From an uncultured Eubacteriales bacterium (GTDB lineage Bacteria > Bacillota > Clostridia > Oscillospirales > Oscillospiraceae), in the NCBI GenBank assembly GCA_900316205.1, contig ONBX01000009.1, forward strand, positions 29,420-93,419: 64,000 nt of DNA, read 5' to 3'. Below, in pieces: positions 18,028 through 27,177 of the stretch. The notes beneath the pieces were generated by a model. That model was not told the origin of the DNA. It ran no database searches and saw nothing but the letters and a program-made list of their open reading frames with translations. The position numbers were made by a program, and so were the translations under genes. Position 1 is the first letter of the stretch. Each line of letters starts with the position of its first letter.

Positions 18028-18870
18028 ATGAATATGCTTGTTAACCTGGTTGAAATACTGAAGCTTGCGGAAGAAAAGAAATGCGCGGTCGGCGCGTTCA
18101 ATACTCCCAATCTGGAGTGCGTCAACGCCGTGATCGACGCGGCGGAGAAGCTGGATGTTCCCGTCATCATCTCCCACGCAGAGCTGCACGAGGAGGTGTC
18201 GCCCCTTTATAAGATCGGCCCCGTGATGGTGCAGGCGGCAAAAGCGGCCAGAGTGCCGGTCTGCGTCCACCTTGACCACTGTGAAACGCTGGACTACATG
18301 GCGCAGGCGCTGGAGCTCGGCTTCACCGGCGTGATGTATGACGGCAGCACCCTGCCTTATGAGGAAAACCTCGCCAACACGAAGAAGGCCGTCGCCATGG
18401 CAAAGGCCTGCAACTGCGGCGTGGAGGCGGAGCTGGGCGCCCTGGCCTCCCGTGAAGGGGGAGCTGCCAGTGCCTCCGGCCCGGTCTATACCGATCCCGA
18501 TGAAGCCGTCGTTTTCTGCAGAGAAACCGGCATCGACGCGCTGGCACCCAGCTTCGGCACGGCGCACGGCATCTATAAATCCAAGCCCGTCCTCGACCTT
18601 GAGCGGGTAAAAGTGATCGCCGAAAAAACCGGCCTGCCTCTTGTGATGCACGGCGGTTCGGGCGTCAGCCCCGAGGACTACCGCACCGGTATTCGAAACG
18701 GCTTACGCAAGATCAACTACTACAGCTACATGTCCAAGGCCGGCACCAACGCGGTGAAGGAGCTGCTCGAAAAGCAGGACGTGACCTTCTTCCACGATCT
18801 CGCCCTCGCCGCTCAGAAGGCCATGCAGGCCGACGCCGAAAAGGCCATGCGCGTTTTCGCGGGGCTTTGA
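18028..18870 (+). CDS. Class II ketose-bisphosphate/ketose-phosphate aldolase
   Basis: The 280-residue TIM barrel has the zinc ligands of the class II family: HLDHC (near residue 82), a GTAHGIYKS histidine and MHGGSGVS. YDGSTLPYEEN and EAELGAL are also typical. It should split a ketose phosphate into dihydroxyacetone phosphate and an aldehyde. The best relatives are fructose-bisphosphate or tagatose-bisphosphate aldolases (FbaA/GatY/KbaY). It completes the isomerase-kinase-aldolase path in this operon; the exact substrate is unresolved. Confidence 0.87.
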   Translation: MNMLVNLVEILKLAEEKKCAVGAFNTPNLECVNAVIDAAEKLDVPVIISHAELHEEVSPLYKIGPVMVQAAKAARVPVCVHLDHCETLDYMAQALELGFTGVMYDGSTLPYEENLANTKKAVAMAKACNCGVEAELGALASREGGAASASGPVYTDPDEAVVFCRETGIDALAPSFGTAHGIYKSKPVLDLERVKVIAEKTGLPLVMHGGSGVSPEDYRTGIRNGLRKINYYSYMSKAGTNAVKELLEKQDVTFFHDLALAAQKAMQADAEKAMRVFAGL

Positions 18871-18905
18871 AACTCAGCAAACAATTCTTTGAGAGGAGAC
18901 AAAAA

Positions 18906-21272
18906 ATGGCAACACAGTTCAAAGACGCCGCTTCCATTGAGGCGATCCTTACGGAGATGACCTTGGAGGAAAAAGCGCAGATGATCCAGGGCAGCACCCC
19001 CTTTCGTTCCGCCGCCATGCCGAAATACGGCATCCCCGCGCTGTACATGATCGACACCACGACGGGGCTCAATCTCAGAGAGTACGTCGGCGAGGCTCTG
19101 TACGGAAAGCTGGCCGCGGAAGCGGAGGCTGCCGGAAAGCCGCTGGATCGGGAAAAGAACGGCTATATGGGCGGGCTGCTCATTGCGCTGGACGCGCTGA
19201 AAAAGATGATGGTCGAGCGGGCAAAATCCGGCGTTCCGGCGCAGAGGCAGGAAAACGGCTGCTATCCTCCGTCTATCTCGCTGGCCTGCACCTGGAACCC
19301 GGAGCTCGTGGAAGAGGACGGCCGCGTCGTCGCCAGCGAGCTCGGAAGCAAGGGGATCGACATGATCCTCGGCCCCTGCATGAACATCCACCGGGATCCC
19401 CTGTGCGGACGCCTGGCGGAGAGCTATTCCGAGGACCCGTATCTCACGGGCGTGATGGCGGCCGCCATGACGAAAGGCATTCAGAGCACCGGCGTTCTGG
19501 CGGATCTGAAGCATTTTGCGGCAAACAGCCAGGAAAAGGACCGGATGGGCGTGGAGGAGCACATCCCGGAGCGTGCTCTGCGGGAGATCTATTTTCCGGC
19601 CTTCAAGCGCTGCGTGGACGCGGGCGCCAGGACGATCATGTCCGCCTACAACAAGGTCAACGGTGTGCCCTGTGCCATGAACAAGTGGCTGCTGACCGAC
19701 GTGCTGCGTAAGGAATGGGGCTTTGACGGCTTCGTGGTCTCCGACTGGGGCGCTTCCTATGACATGCCGACGGCGGTCGCCGCCGGAACGGACCTTACCA
19801 TGCCCGGACCGCTGAGCGTGAAGAAGATCACGGAGGCGGTGGCGCAGGGACGGCTGAAGGAAGAGGAGCTGGATGCGGCCGTCCGCAACATCCTCCGCGT
19901 TACGCTCGCTTCGCTCCCGATGACCGGCGAGCGCCCGACCTTTGACCTGAAGGACGCCTACGCGGTCACGGAGAAGGCGGCGCAGGAAGGGACTGTTCTT
20001 TTGAAGAACGACGGCGTCCTGCCGCTTCCGACAGACGCCAGGGTGGCATTTTACGGGAAACGGAGCAAGCGGTTCGTGGCGATCCCGGCGAGCGTTGCGG
20101 CCTCCACCGATCTGGTCACCAACCCGCAGGACAGCGTCTGCGCGCTGATCGGAGAAGAAAACGTGCTGTCCGGAGAGAAGCGCTGCGATGCGGCCTATCG
20201 GATCGTCACCGTCGGCGCGGACGCGGCGGAAGGGCTCGACCGCACGGATATGGAGATGGATTCGGACGACAGGGAAGCGCTGGAGCAGGCGTTGAAGGAC
20301 GCGCAGGTCTTCGGCGGAAAGCTGATCCTGATCGTCAACTCCGTCGGCCCGGTGGAGCTTGCCGAATACACCGAGCGTGTGAACGCGATCGTCTGCCCCT
20401 TCTTCGGCGGCATGATGAGCGGCAAGGTCACCGCCGATATCCTGTTCGGGAAGGTGAATCCCTCCGGCAAGCTGCCTCTCACCTGGCCGAAGCACTACCA
20501 CGACGCGCCGACGTATAAGAACTACGGCGGCGAAAACAAGGAAGTATGGTACGGAGAGGGCATTTACGTCGGCTATCGCTGGTACGACGCCAGGCATATC
20601 CGACCTCTGTTCCCCTTTGGCCACGGGCTGAGCTACACCACCTTTGCGGTAACGGACGTTCAGGTCCCGGAAAGCGCACGGATCGAGCAGGAGGACGTTC
20701 CCGTCCGTGTGACGGTAAAGAACACCGGCAGCATGGCCGGCGGAGAGGTCGTCCAGATCTATGTCCATGACCGCTCGAAGGCCTATGACCGGCCGGAGAA
20801 GGAGCTAAAGGCATTCCGAAAGGTGTTCCTGCAGCCCGGGGAAGAGACGACGGTGGAGCTGACGCTTTCCAAAAACGCCTTCGCTGGCTATTACCTGCCG
20901 CGGCACGAGTGGATGGTGCAGCCCGGCGTCTTTGACATTCTGGTAGGGACCTCCGCGGAAGCGATCTGCTGCAGGGCGGAGACCCGGATCCGGATCGTGG
21001 ATCCCTTCGGCATCTCAGAAATGAGCGGGATCGGCTCCATCATCAAGGATCGGGCGGCGGTCAGGGCAATCAACGAAGCGATCGAGGATGACATCGAGAT
21101 CCTCGCCGTGGTCGCCATCAACTACGCGCCGGATCTGTCTCTCGCGGAGCTCTGGAACGGAGTCAACATCCAGAACGCGTTCAAGGCGAAGGGCTGGAGC
21201 GAGGAAGAGGCCGCAGCGCGGTTTGAACGGATCCGCCGGGAGCTGAAAGAGCTGCGCGAGGCAAAGGTCTGA
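18906..21272 (+). CDS. Glycoside hydrolase family 3 (beta-glucosidase/xylosidase type)
   Basis: The protein has 788 residues; the ATG at 18906 follows GAGAGGAGA. Domain order is the GH3 N-terminal barrel (KHFAANSQEKDR, then the nucleophile Asp in VVSDWGAS near residue 280), the C-terminal alpha/beta sandwich, a fibronectin-III-like domain (about 610-690) and about 90 helical residues at the end. There is no signal peptide, so it should release the operon's sugar from an imported oligosaccharide in the cytoplasm. GH3 covers beta-glucosidase, beta-xylosidase and others, so specificity is open. Confidence 0.92.
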   Translation: MATQFKDAASIEAILTEMTLEEKAQMIQGSTPFRSAAMPKYGIPALYMIDTTTGLNLREYVGEALYGKLAAEAEAAGKPLDREKNGYMGGLLIALDALKKMMVERAKSGVPAQRQENGCYPPSISLACTWNPELVEEDGRVVASELGSKGIDMILGPCMNIHRDPLCGRLAESYSEDPYLTGVMAAAMTKGIQSTGVLADLKHFAANSQEKDRMGVEEHIPERALREIYFPAFKRCVDAGARTIMSAYNKVNGVPCAMNKWLLTDVLRKEWGFDGFVVSDWGASYDMPTAVAAGTDLTMPGPLSVKKITEAVAQGRLKEEELDAAVRNILRVTLASLPMTGERPTFDLKDAYAVTEKAAQEGTVLLKNDGVLPLPTDARVAFYGKRSKRFVAIPASVAASTDLVTNPQDSVCALIGEENVLSGEKRCDAAYRIVTVGADAAEGLDRTDMEMDSDDREALEQALKDAQVFGGKLILIVNSVGPVELAEYTERVNAIVCPFFGGMMSGKVTADILFGKVNPSGKLPLTWPKHYHDAPTYKNYGGENKEVWYGEGIYVGYRWYDARHIRPLFPFGHGLSYTTFAVTDVQVPESARIEQEDVPVRVTVKNTGSMAGGEVVQIYVHDRSKAYDRPEKELKAFRKVFLQPGEETTVELTLSKNAFAGYYLPRHEWMVQPGVFDILVGTSAEAICCRAETRIRIVDPFGISEMSGIGSIIKDRAAVRAINEAIEDDIEILAVVAINYAPDLSLAELWNGVNIQNAFKAKGWSEEEAAARFERIRRELKELREAKV

Positions 21273-21301
21273 GTCCATCGTAACGAAAGGAAGCGGAATC
21301 C

Positions 21302-22279
21302 ATGAGCAATGTGAAATACTGCACGATCCCATACGTCAATAAACCGGTGTCGCAGATCTTCTACGGTACGGCGATCCAGCCTTTCCTGTCAGGAGGGGAC
21401 GGCAACGAACTTCTGGACGCCATTTTCGAGACCGGCATCACCGCTTTTGACTGTGCGAGGAATTACGCGGATGCAGAGCGTTCGCTGGGAGCCTGGATGG
21501 AGGCGCGCGAAAACCGGGACAAGATCGTACTGCTGACCAAGTGCGCGCATCCCACGCCCAGTGGGGAAAAGCGCGTCAACGAAAAGGCCATCCGCGAGGA
21601 TTACGCCACATCCTCCGCGCTGCTGAGGACCAATTACTTCGATATCTATTTGCTGCACCGCGACGATCCTGAGGTGGAGGTCGGGCCGATCGTCGAGATC
21701 TTCAACGCGCTCCACGCGGAGGGAAAGATCGGCGCCTTCGGCGGCTCCAACTGGACGCATCAGCGGATCGAGCAGGCCAATGAATACGCCTACGCGCACA
21801 ATCTGAACCCGTTCAGCGTTTCCAGCCCGAACTTCGGACTGGCCAACCAGGTGAAAGACCCGTGGGGAGGCGGCTGCGTGACGATCTCCGGCCCGGCGAA
21901 CGCGGAAGCGAGACAATGGTATGAAAAGACCAAAATGCCGGTGATCGCCTATTCCAGCCTCGGCCGGGGCCTTTTTTCCGGCAGACTGAAGAGCGAAAAC
22001 GCTGGAAAAGCGGCCGAGATCCTGGATCCAGTCGCCATGCGGGGCTATGGATACCCGGAGAATTTCGAACGCCTGCGCAGGTGTGAGATCCTTGCCGAAG
22101 AAAAGAAGGCTTCCGTTTCTCAGATCGCGATGGCATGGATCTACAGCCAGAAGCTCAACAGCTTCGCCGTGGTCAGTACCGCCAAAGCATCCAGAATGCA
22201 GGAGAACATCAACGCGCTCCACATCAGCCTGACGCCTGCGGAGCTTCTCTGGCTGAATCTGGAACAGGACGAGAGATAA
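21302..22279 (+). CDS. Aldo/keto reductase
   Basis: The protein has 325 residues with the AKR tetrad visible: Asp and Tyr in FDCARNYADAE, Lys in LLTKCAHP and His in YLLHRDDP. The C-terminal part has VIAYSSLGRG and FAVVSTAKAS, the NADP-binding region. It may reduce the aldehyde released by the aldolase (for example lactaldehyde or glycolaldehyde) or a sugar. It is co-directional in the sugar operon, 29 bases after the GH3 gene. Confidence 0.88.
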   Translation: MSNVKYCTIPYVNKPVSQIFYGTAIQPFLSGGDGNELLDAIFETGITAFDCARNYADAERSLGAWMEARENRDKIVLLTKCAHPTPSGEKRVNEKAIREDYATSSALLRTNYFDIYLLHRDDPEVEVGPIVEIFNALHAEGKIGAFGGSNWTHQRIEQANEYAYAHNLNPFSVSSPNFGLANQVKDPWGGGCVTISGPANAEARQWYEKTKMPVIAYSSLGRGLFSGRLKSENAGKAAEILDPVAMRGYGYPENFERLRRCEILAEEKKASVSQIAMAWIYSQKLNSFAVVSTAKASRMQENINALHISLTPAELLWLNLEQDER

Positions 22280-22295
22280 CGGGAGGTGTCGCTGT

Positions 22296-22811
22296 ATGGC
22301 GTCGAAAATCGGAGGCCCCCAGAGCTCAACGGAGCCGTTGATCACAGCGGAAGAGCTTGCACAGGAAGAACACCTTCTCACATTCCCTCATCTGAATCGC
22401 AGCGATGTGCTGGAGCTCGGAAAAATCGCGATTCGGAGGAATGAAAAAACAGATCTTTCCTTCGCGTGCAGGATCGAATACAACAACATGGTGGTTTTTC
22501 AGTATCTTCCGGCAGGGACAAACCAGTTCAATGTCGACTGGATGGAGAAGAAGATCGAAGCTGTAAAAACCTTCAGGACCACGACGATGGGCTTGTGGGT
22601 GCTTTACGACGCAAAAGGCCATAAGCGAGTCGATACCACACCCGTTCCTCAAACATGCCTCGTCAAGGCTGGCGGAGGTTTCCCTTTAATGACCGAAGAT
22701 GGGGAAGTTGTCGCTACGTTTGCCGTTTCGGGACCGGGAGATCAGAACGATCATTATTTCGGCATAGAGTGCCTGGAAGAATTTCGTGAAATGCTTAAAA
22801 AGCAAGAATAA
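22296..22811 (+). CDS. Haem-degrading-domain (UPF0303/HbpS-like) protein
   Basis: The 171 residues show FACRIEYNNMVVFQY, VDWMEKKIEAV and a GGGFPLM loop followed by FAVSGPGDQNDH. This pattern is that of the haem-degrading/UPF0303 (GlcG/HbpS-like) domain. Members often sit in sugar operons, where a role in haem metabolism is doubtful; a small-molecule-binding role is equally possible. It lies 16 bases after the aldo/keto reductase and 13 before the symporter. Confidence 0.7.
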   Translation: MASKIGGPQSSTEPLITAEELAQEEHLLTFPHLNRSDVLELGKIAIRRNEKTDLSFACRIEYNNMVVFQYLPAGTNQFNVDWMEKKIEAVKTFRTTTMGLWVLYDAKGHKRVDTTPVPQTCLVKAGGGFPLMTEDGEVVATFAVSGPGDQNDHYFGIECLEEFREMLKKQE

Positions 22812-22824
22812 AGGAGAGACAAGT

Positions 22825-24189
22825 ATGAAAACAAAAAAAGAACGTCCCTATGGCACAACCTCCGGTCTGGAGCGCCTGACCTATGCGCTGGGTGATCTGG
22901 GCAGCAACTTCGTATGGACCTTCTGCTCCTCGTTCCTGACGCTGTATTATACGGACAGCGTTCTGGTCTCCGCCGGGCTTGTCGGTACCATCATGCTGAT
23001 CTGCCGGATTTTTGACGGCTTCAGCGACATCGGCGCAGGCCTCCTGATCGAGAAGACCAAGGGCAAGCGCGGCAAGGCCCGCCCCTGGTTCGGCGGCAGC
23101 ATTATCCCGTTGGTCCTCATCCAGCTGCTGGTTTTCAATGTTCCCGGCTCCATGGCTATGGGCGCGAAGATCGCATGGATCATCGTCAGCTACTTTCTGC
23201 TGACCGTCGTGGCCTATACGATCAACAACGTCAGCTATCACGCCATGCTTCCCCGCATCAGCCTGACCAGCGAGGATCGCAACAAGGTCAGCTCTCTGCG
23301 CGGCATTTTCTCCTTCATCGCCGGCCTTCTCCTGGCGATCCTGACGCCCCGGCTTCTGGCGGCCGGCGGCGGAGAAAAGCTTCAGTCCTCCTGGACCTCC
23401 ATCGCTCTGATCTACAGCGTCCTCTGCCTTGTCTTTGAGGGCATCTGCTACTTCGGCACAAAGGAGAAGATCTCTTCTGCCGAGAGCACCGGGGAGACCA
23501 AGGCCGAACCCCACGATGTGAAGCTCGGCGTCAGAGAACTGCTGCACACCAAGTACTTCTACATCACCGTCCTTGTTTTCATCTTCTGCTTTATCATCAA
23601 CGGCATTTTCCTGTCTTCCGCGGTGTACTTTACCCGTGATGTGTTCGGCAATGCCGACCTGTATTCTCTGATCGCCATCATCTCCATCCTTTTTGCGGTC
23701 GTCGTGATGGCTTTCGCGCCGAAGATGTTTGCCAAGCACGGCAAGCGGAACGTGCTGCTTGTTGCGGCCGTGATCGGCGTTGTGGGCGGCGTGATCGGCT
23801 ATGTCGGCGCCAAGGGCCTGAATGTCGTGCTGGTCTTTGTTTCCACTGCTCTGCACGGCATCTCTCTGGCTCCCTTCGTGGCGGCGATCTTCACCTTCGC
23901 CTCGGATATCATCGATTATCTGGAAATCAAGACCGGTGAGCGTTACGAAGGCCTTGTTACCTCTGTCAGCTCCATCGGTTCCAAGGTCGGCGTCGGCCTC
24001 GGCTCGGCCATTCTCGGCTGGGGTCTGGCGGCCGGAGGCTATGACGGTGCGCTTGCCCAGCAGGCGCAGAGCGCCAAAAACGCCGAAACCATTCTGCTCT
24101 TCATCGTCCCTGCCATTGCAAGTGTTGTCTGCTTTATCTGTATGTGGTTCTGGGATATCGACAAGAAGATCGCAGAAGGAAAGAAATAA
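22825..24189 (+). CDS. GPH-family sugar:cation symporter
   Basis: The protein has 454 residues with about 12 transmembrane helices. GDLGSNFVWTFCSSF and FDGFSDIGAGLLIEKTK match the first and second helix motifs of GPH symporters. The start is the ATG at 22825, after AAGGAGAGAC. As last gene of the operon, it probably imports the glycoside cleaved by the GH3 enzyme. It is only distantly similar to the symporter at 1764-3242, which suggests different substrates. Confidence 0.9.
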   Translation: MKTKKERPYGTTSGLERLTYALGDLGSNFVWTFCSSFLTLYYTDSVLVSAGLVGTIMLICRIFDGFSDIGAGLLIEKTKGKRGKARPWFGGSIIPLVLIQLLVFNVPGSMAMGAKIAWIIVSYFLLTVVAYTINNVSYHAMLPRISLTSEDRNKVSSLRGIFSFIAGLLLAILTPRLLAAGGGEKLQSSWTSIALIYSVLCLVFEGICYFGTKEKISSAESTGETKAEPHDVKLGVRELLHTKYFYITVLVFIFCFIINGIFLSSAVYFTRDVFGNADLYSLIAIISILFAVVVMAFAPKMFAKHGKRNVLLVAAVIGVVGGVIGYVGAKGLNVVLVFVSTALHGISLAPFVAAIFTFASDIIDYLEIKTGERYEGLVTSVSSIGSKVGVGLGSAILGWGLAAGGYDGALAQQAQSAKNAETILLFIVPAIASVVCFICMWFWDIDKKIAEGKK

Positions 24190-24203
24190 TTCGAATCCGA
24201 CAG

Positions 24204-24244
24204 AAAAAGCACTGCGGCACGTGTGAACCGCAGTGCTTTTTTTT
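24204..24244 (+). terminator. Intrinsic terminator of the sugar operon
   Basis: AAAAAGCACTGCGG pairs with CCGCAGTGCTTTTT around a 10-base loop, followed by a run of T. It starts 15 bases after the symporter stop. Confidence 0.92.
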
Positions 24245-24256
24245 GTGAATATGGGC

Positions 24257-24499
24257 TTATTTCTCGAAATACGCTTCCGCATAGCGGAGGGAGGTTTGGA
24301 AAAAGGCCTCCGCCGTTTCGGGATCGTCGGAGTATCCGTGGATGGATTTTTCAAAGGTGAAGAGATGCTTTTCCAAACCCAGCACAATTTTTCTGAGCGT
24401 TTCCGCCGTCTCCCGGAAGCCGCGCTTGATCCGTTTGTCCAGCAGGCCGTAGAGGCCGTGGACCTGGAATTTCTCCCGGTAGCTGCTCAGCGTGTCCAT
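24257..24499 (-). pseudogene. Unidentified gene fragment
   Basis: An open frame ends at 24257. Its last 80-90 residues look protein-like (HGLYGLLDKRIKRGF, IVLGLEKHLFTFEKS), while the upstream part reads antiparallel into the end of the ATPase gene in another frame. No convincing ribosome site precedes any internal ATG; the one at 24499 is taken only for reference. It is probably the 3' remnant of a gene cut by insertion of the ATPase gene. No family is recognised. Confidence 0.35.
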
Positions 24500-24545
24500 C
24501 TCCCGGTCGGGCGGCGCCAAGGTCTGGTAATCTGTGCTGTCGTGA

Positions 24546-25874
24546 TCAAAGAAACGGGACCATGTAAACCGGCAAATAGGTGATTGGATCGTCACGAATA
24601 TAATCCTTCGTATATACCAGATATCTGGCGAAAACCCGGTTTGAATACTTCTGACAGAATTCATCAAGCGAGACGTGCGTTTTATAGCCGGAGGATTTGA
24701 CCTCGATCGGGCAGATTTTATTTCTGCACGCGATCAGGAAATCCACCTCCCGCTTGTGCGTGCTTTCGTCAGACTGAAACGTGTGATAGAAGAGATCGTT
24801 CCCGGTTGCGGTGAGCATTTGCGCTACTACATTTTCATACAGGTAGCCGAGATTGGCGGAGAGCTTGTCGTTCAGAAGCTTTTCATAGATGACGTTTTCG
24901 GTAAATTCACGGTCCTTGAACATCAAGGTCGTAAACAGGCCGGTATCGCATACAAACAGCTTGAATTGTGAAAGGTCTTTGTTTGCCGACAGACCTGCGT
25001 TGGGATCGGTGGCGTGATAGGAAATGAGCACGGTCTTGGAATCCACCATTTCCGTGATCAGCTTCAAAAGATCATCGGCGCGGCTGCCCGGCAAAACGCT
25101 GGAAACCTGATAGCGCGAGGCGTTCTTGTTGAGCTGAGCCGGGATGGAATCAAACAAAAGGGAGATTCGACCTGTGGGATCGATTTTTTTGAAATCGTCC
25201 TCATAGAGTTTCAGAATGTCACGTTTGACAAGATCGACTTTCCGAAAATTGTTTGTCTTGAGATACTCACTGACGGCCTGGGGCATTCCGCCCACCAGCA
25301 TATACAGACGGAAAGTCCGGAGGAGCTTTCGGTTAGTCTGCTGGCCGAGAGACATGCCCTGCTCAAAACATTTCTTCGTAAGGCCATAGCTTGCCTGATC
25401 CCCGATTGCCCAGAGAAATTCTTCATAGTCCATCGGATACATGTTGATCCTGCGTTCTTCGCTGGGGATCAGAATGCTTTTCACATTCCTTTTAATGGAA
25501 ATCAGAGAGCCGGTTTCGATATAGTCATAGCGGTGATCCTTGACAAGATGCTTGATCGCCTGACGGGCCAGGGGACAGAGCTGTACTTCGTCGAAGATGA
25601 TCAGAGACTTGCGCTCCACCAGATCCACATGATACTGCAACTGCAGCTGCAGGAAAAAGTAGTTCAGATCGGAAATGTCCTCGAACAGTTCTCGGACGGC
25701 TTTTGAGGCAATAGAAAAGTCGATCAGGATATAACTTTCGTATTCGTTCTGAGCAAAGGCCTCTACGACCGTGGATTTGCCGATCCGCCGCGCGCCCTCG
25801 ATCAGGAGCGCCGTGTGACCGTCGGATTCAGCTTTCCAAGCAAGGAGTTTGTCGTAGATCTTTCGTTTGAACAT
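24546..25874 (-). CDS. AAA ATPase with C-terminal DUF4143 nuclease-like domain
   Basis: The 442 residues start with a Walker A motif EGARRIGKST (near 26-35), Walker B SLIIFDEVQLC, and later the PD-(D/E)xK-like region REVDFLI..CPIEVKSSG typical of the AAA_14/DUF4143 group. These ATPases are common, often lineage-specific and mobile; their role is unsettled, although some act as toxin- or defence-like proteins. It is a lone gene with lower GC than its surroundings, next to TnpV and a tRNA scar, which fits horizontal transfer. Confidence 0.85.
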   Translation of the reverse strand: MFKRKIYDKLLAWKAESDGHTALLIEGARRIGKSTVVEAFAQNEYESYILIDFSIASKAVRELFEDISDLNYFFLQLQLQYHVDLVERKSLIIFDEVQLCPLARQAIKHLVKDHRYDYIETGSLISIKRNVKSILIPSEERRINMYPMDYEEFLWAIGDQASYGLTKKCFEQGMSLGQQTNRKLLRTFRLYMLVGGMPQAVSEYLKTNNFRKVDLVKRDILKLYEDDFKKIDPTGRISLLFDSIPAQLNKNASRYQVSSVLPGSRADDLLKLITEMVDSKTVLISYHATDPNAGLSANKDLSQFKLFVCDTGLFTTLMFKDREFTENVIYEKLLNDKLSANLGYLYENVVAQMLTATGNDLFYHTFQSDESTHKREVDFLIACRNKICPIEVKSSGYKTHVSLDEFCQKYSNRVFARYLVYTKDYIRDDPITYLPVYMVPFL

Positions 25875-25968
25875 AGCGCGAGCCTCCAGAAAACAAAAAG
25901 TATTTATTAGAATATCCGCAAAATTGCAGAATTTATATTTGAATTATACAGCAAAACAGCACAATGTC

Positions 25969-26004
25969 AAGCGAAAACAGGCGCAGGATTTGATTCCTGC
26001 GCCT
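25969..26004 (-). terminator. Intrinsic terminator of the TnpV gene
   Basis: CAGGCGCAGGA and TCCTGCGCCTG pair exactly around a 5-base loop. On the minus strand the hairpin is followed by TTTTCGCTT. It lies 14 bases after the TnpV stop. Confidence 0.85.
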
Positions 26005-26018
26005 GTAGCTCCATGTTG

Positions 26019-26396
26019 TCAGTCTGAATAGACTAATTCCTGCAATACAATTTCTTCAGCCACAGCCCTGATGTTGTTCATCTCTTGAATCCATCGTGTT
26101 TGGTCCGCAGCTTTCAGATGTTCCGAGATCCCACGCCGGGCGGCAAGCTGGCTGACGATCCGATCAAGCTGTTCCTGCGCGGCTTTGTCGATCTCGGCCA
26201 GGTGCTCGAAGAGCTTTCCCGACACCAGCAGATCGGTGTACAGCACCGGCCGATGCTCTTTCAGATACCGTTTGCGCATCCTACCGTACTTGCCAATGGG
26301 CGGACGATCGTTATCCTCCGGGACAAGATCGGGAAGAAGAATGTCGCCGACCTGCGTATAAGTGCCGCCGCAGTGCTCAAAGAAAGACTGTTGCAT
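26019..26396 (-). CDS. TnpV-like transposon-encoded protein
   Basis: The 125 residues include LLPDLVPEDND, GKYGRMRKRYLKEHRPVLY and a central helix with Leu-Glu-His repeats. This matches the TnpV proteins carried by Firmicutes transposons and integrative elements; their role is not well defined. It marks the surrounding region as mobile DNA. No transposase or integrase is visible beside it, so the element looks incomplete. Confidence 0.75.
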   Translation of the reverse strand: MQQSFFEHCGGTYTQVGDILLPDLVPEDNDRPPIGKYGRMRKRYLKEHRPVLYTDLLVSGKLFEHLAEIDKAAQEQLDRIVSQLAARRGISEHLKAADQTRWIQEMNNIRAVAEEIVLQELVYSD

Positions 26397-26511
26397 TTTT
26401 CAAACCTCCATGCTATCATTTTTTGTGTAGTTGGTTTGAAGTAAACAGGCCCCGATAATAATTCTACTGCGAACCAATTTGATGCTTCCATGACGCTGTT
26501 TCGCGCCGCAA

Positions 26512-26533
26512 AAACATCCAACAAACATCCAAC
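26512..26533. repeat. Tandem 11-bp repeat near the att-like site
   Basis: AAACATCCAAC is present twice in tandem and followed by a third AAAC. It lies about 130 bases left of the tRNA fragment, where integrase arm-type sites often occur as direct repeats. The function is inferred only. Confidence 0.4.
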
Positions 26534-26664
26534 AAACTGCCGGATTTCTGCATCTGGCGCGCTTGCTGGGATTTCCTGCAAAATGCTCAAAAAAGCCAGT
26601 GTTTTCAATGGATTCGGCGGCATTGGGCGACACCCGGAGACACATACTGAAACGATCTTTTTTT

Positions 26665-26722
26665 GATTCAGGTTCTAGTGTCCACTCCGGACGTGCGGGT
26701 TCAAGTCCCGCCTCGCGCACCA
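26665..26722 (+). other. 3' fragment of tRNA-Leu(CAG), probable attachment site
   Basis: The 58 bases run from the anticodon loop (TTCAGGT, anticodon CAG) through a class II variable arm (GTCC/GGAC), the T arm (GCGGG TTCAAGT CCCGC), the acceptor 3' strand CTCGCGC, discriminator A and CCA. The acceptor 5' strand, D arm and start of the anticodon stem are missing. Such 3' copies form when an element integrates into a tRNA gene. The orientation puts the element to the left and the original downstream flank to the right. Confidence 0.8.
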
Positions 26723-26724
26723 CA

Positions 26725-26770
26725 AAAGTTCCGAAAATTGCTCAAAATGAGCGTTTTCGGAACTTTTTCT
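26725..26770 (+). terminator. Terminator downstream of the tRNA fragment
   Basis: AAAGTTCCGAAAA pairs exactly with TTTTCGGAACTTT around a 16-base loop and is followed by TTCTTT. It is probably the original terminator of the tRNA-Leu transcript. Confidence 0.85.
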
Positions 26771-27177
26771 TTATCTTCGCTTTTTGCACTTTCCCCAGTT
26801 CTAATGGAGTTCTAATATAAACGCGTTTTTCGGGCTTTCACGGTTTGTTGCAATACGAAAGAGAAAAGACAATTCACTCTATGACGAAAGAGACAATTTC
26901 GGACTGTGAAAGGAGCCGACTCTATGGAAATCACTTAATATATGGGCGGCATGTACTAAGTTGTAACTTTTCAGAACAATTTCAAAGATTTTTTGTCAAA
27001 AGCATCTATAATAAGTAATTTTTTGAAGTAGTTTGGAGGCCGTGTACCAACGGTTTACCAAAAAGCGCTTGACTATGCATTGAGGCCGGTGCCGTAAAAA
27101 AGCACCGGCCTTTTTGTTTTTCCTCCACCCTGCTCCCTTGCAACAGAAAGCTGAAGTTCTTGAAAGGAACGTCTTTA
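26771..27177. other. Intergenic stretch with decayed element DNA
   Basis: No gene is supported. At 26924 an ATG with a good upstream AGGAG is stopped after four codons (MEIT) and could be the mutated start of a former small gene. A terminator at 27083-27120 ends this stretch. Base composition is AT-richer than the flanks. Confidence 0.4.
27083..27120 (+). terminator. Intrinsic terminator in the mobile-element scar
   Basis: AGGCCGGTGC pairs exactly with GCACCGGCCT around a 9-base A-rich loop, followed by TTTTGTTTT. Confidence 0.85.

Noticed and set aside
22795-24387. 530-codon frame opposite the second GPH symporter
   Set aside because: It is a mirror reading of a membrane protein gene, rich in Asp, His and Gln, with no domain or ribosome site.
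26400-26723. Minus-strand frame starting MVREAGLEPARP
   Set aside because: That start is the reverse complement of the tRNA-Leu 3' end and is a well-known false gene start; the remainder matches nothing recognisable.
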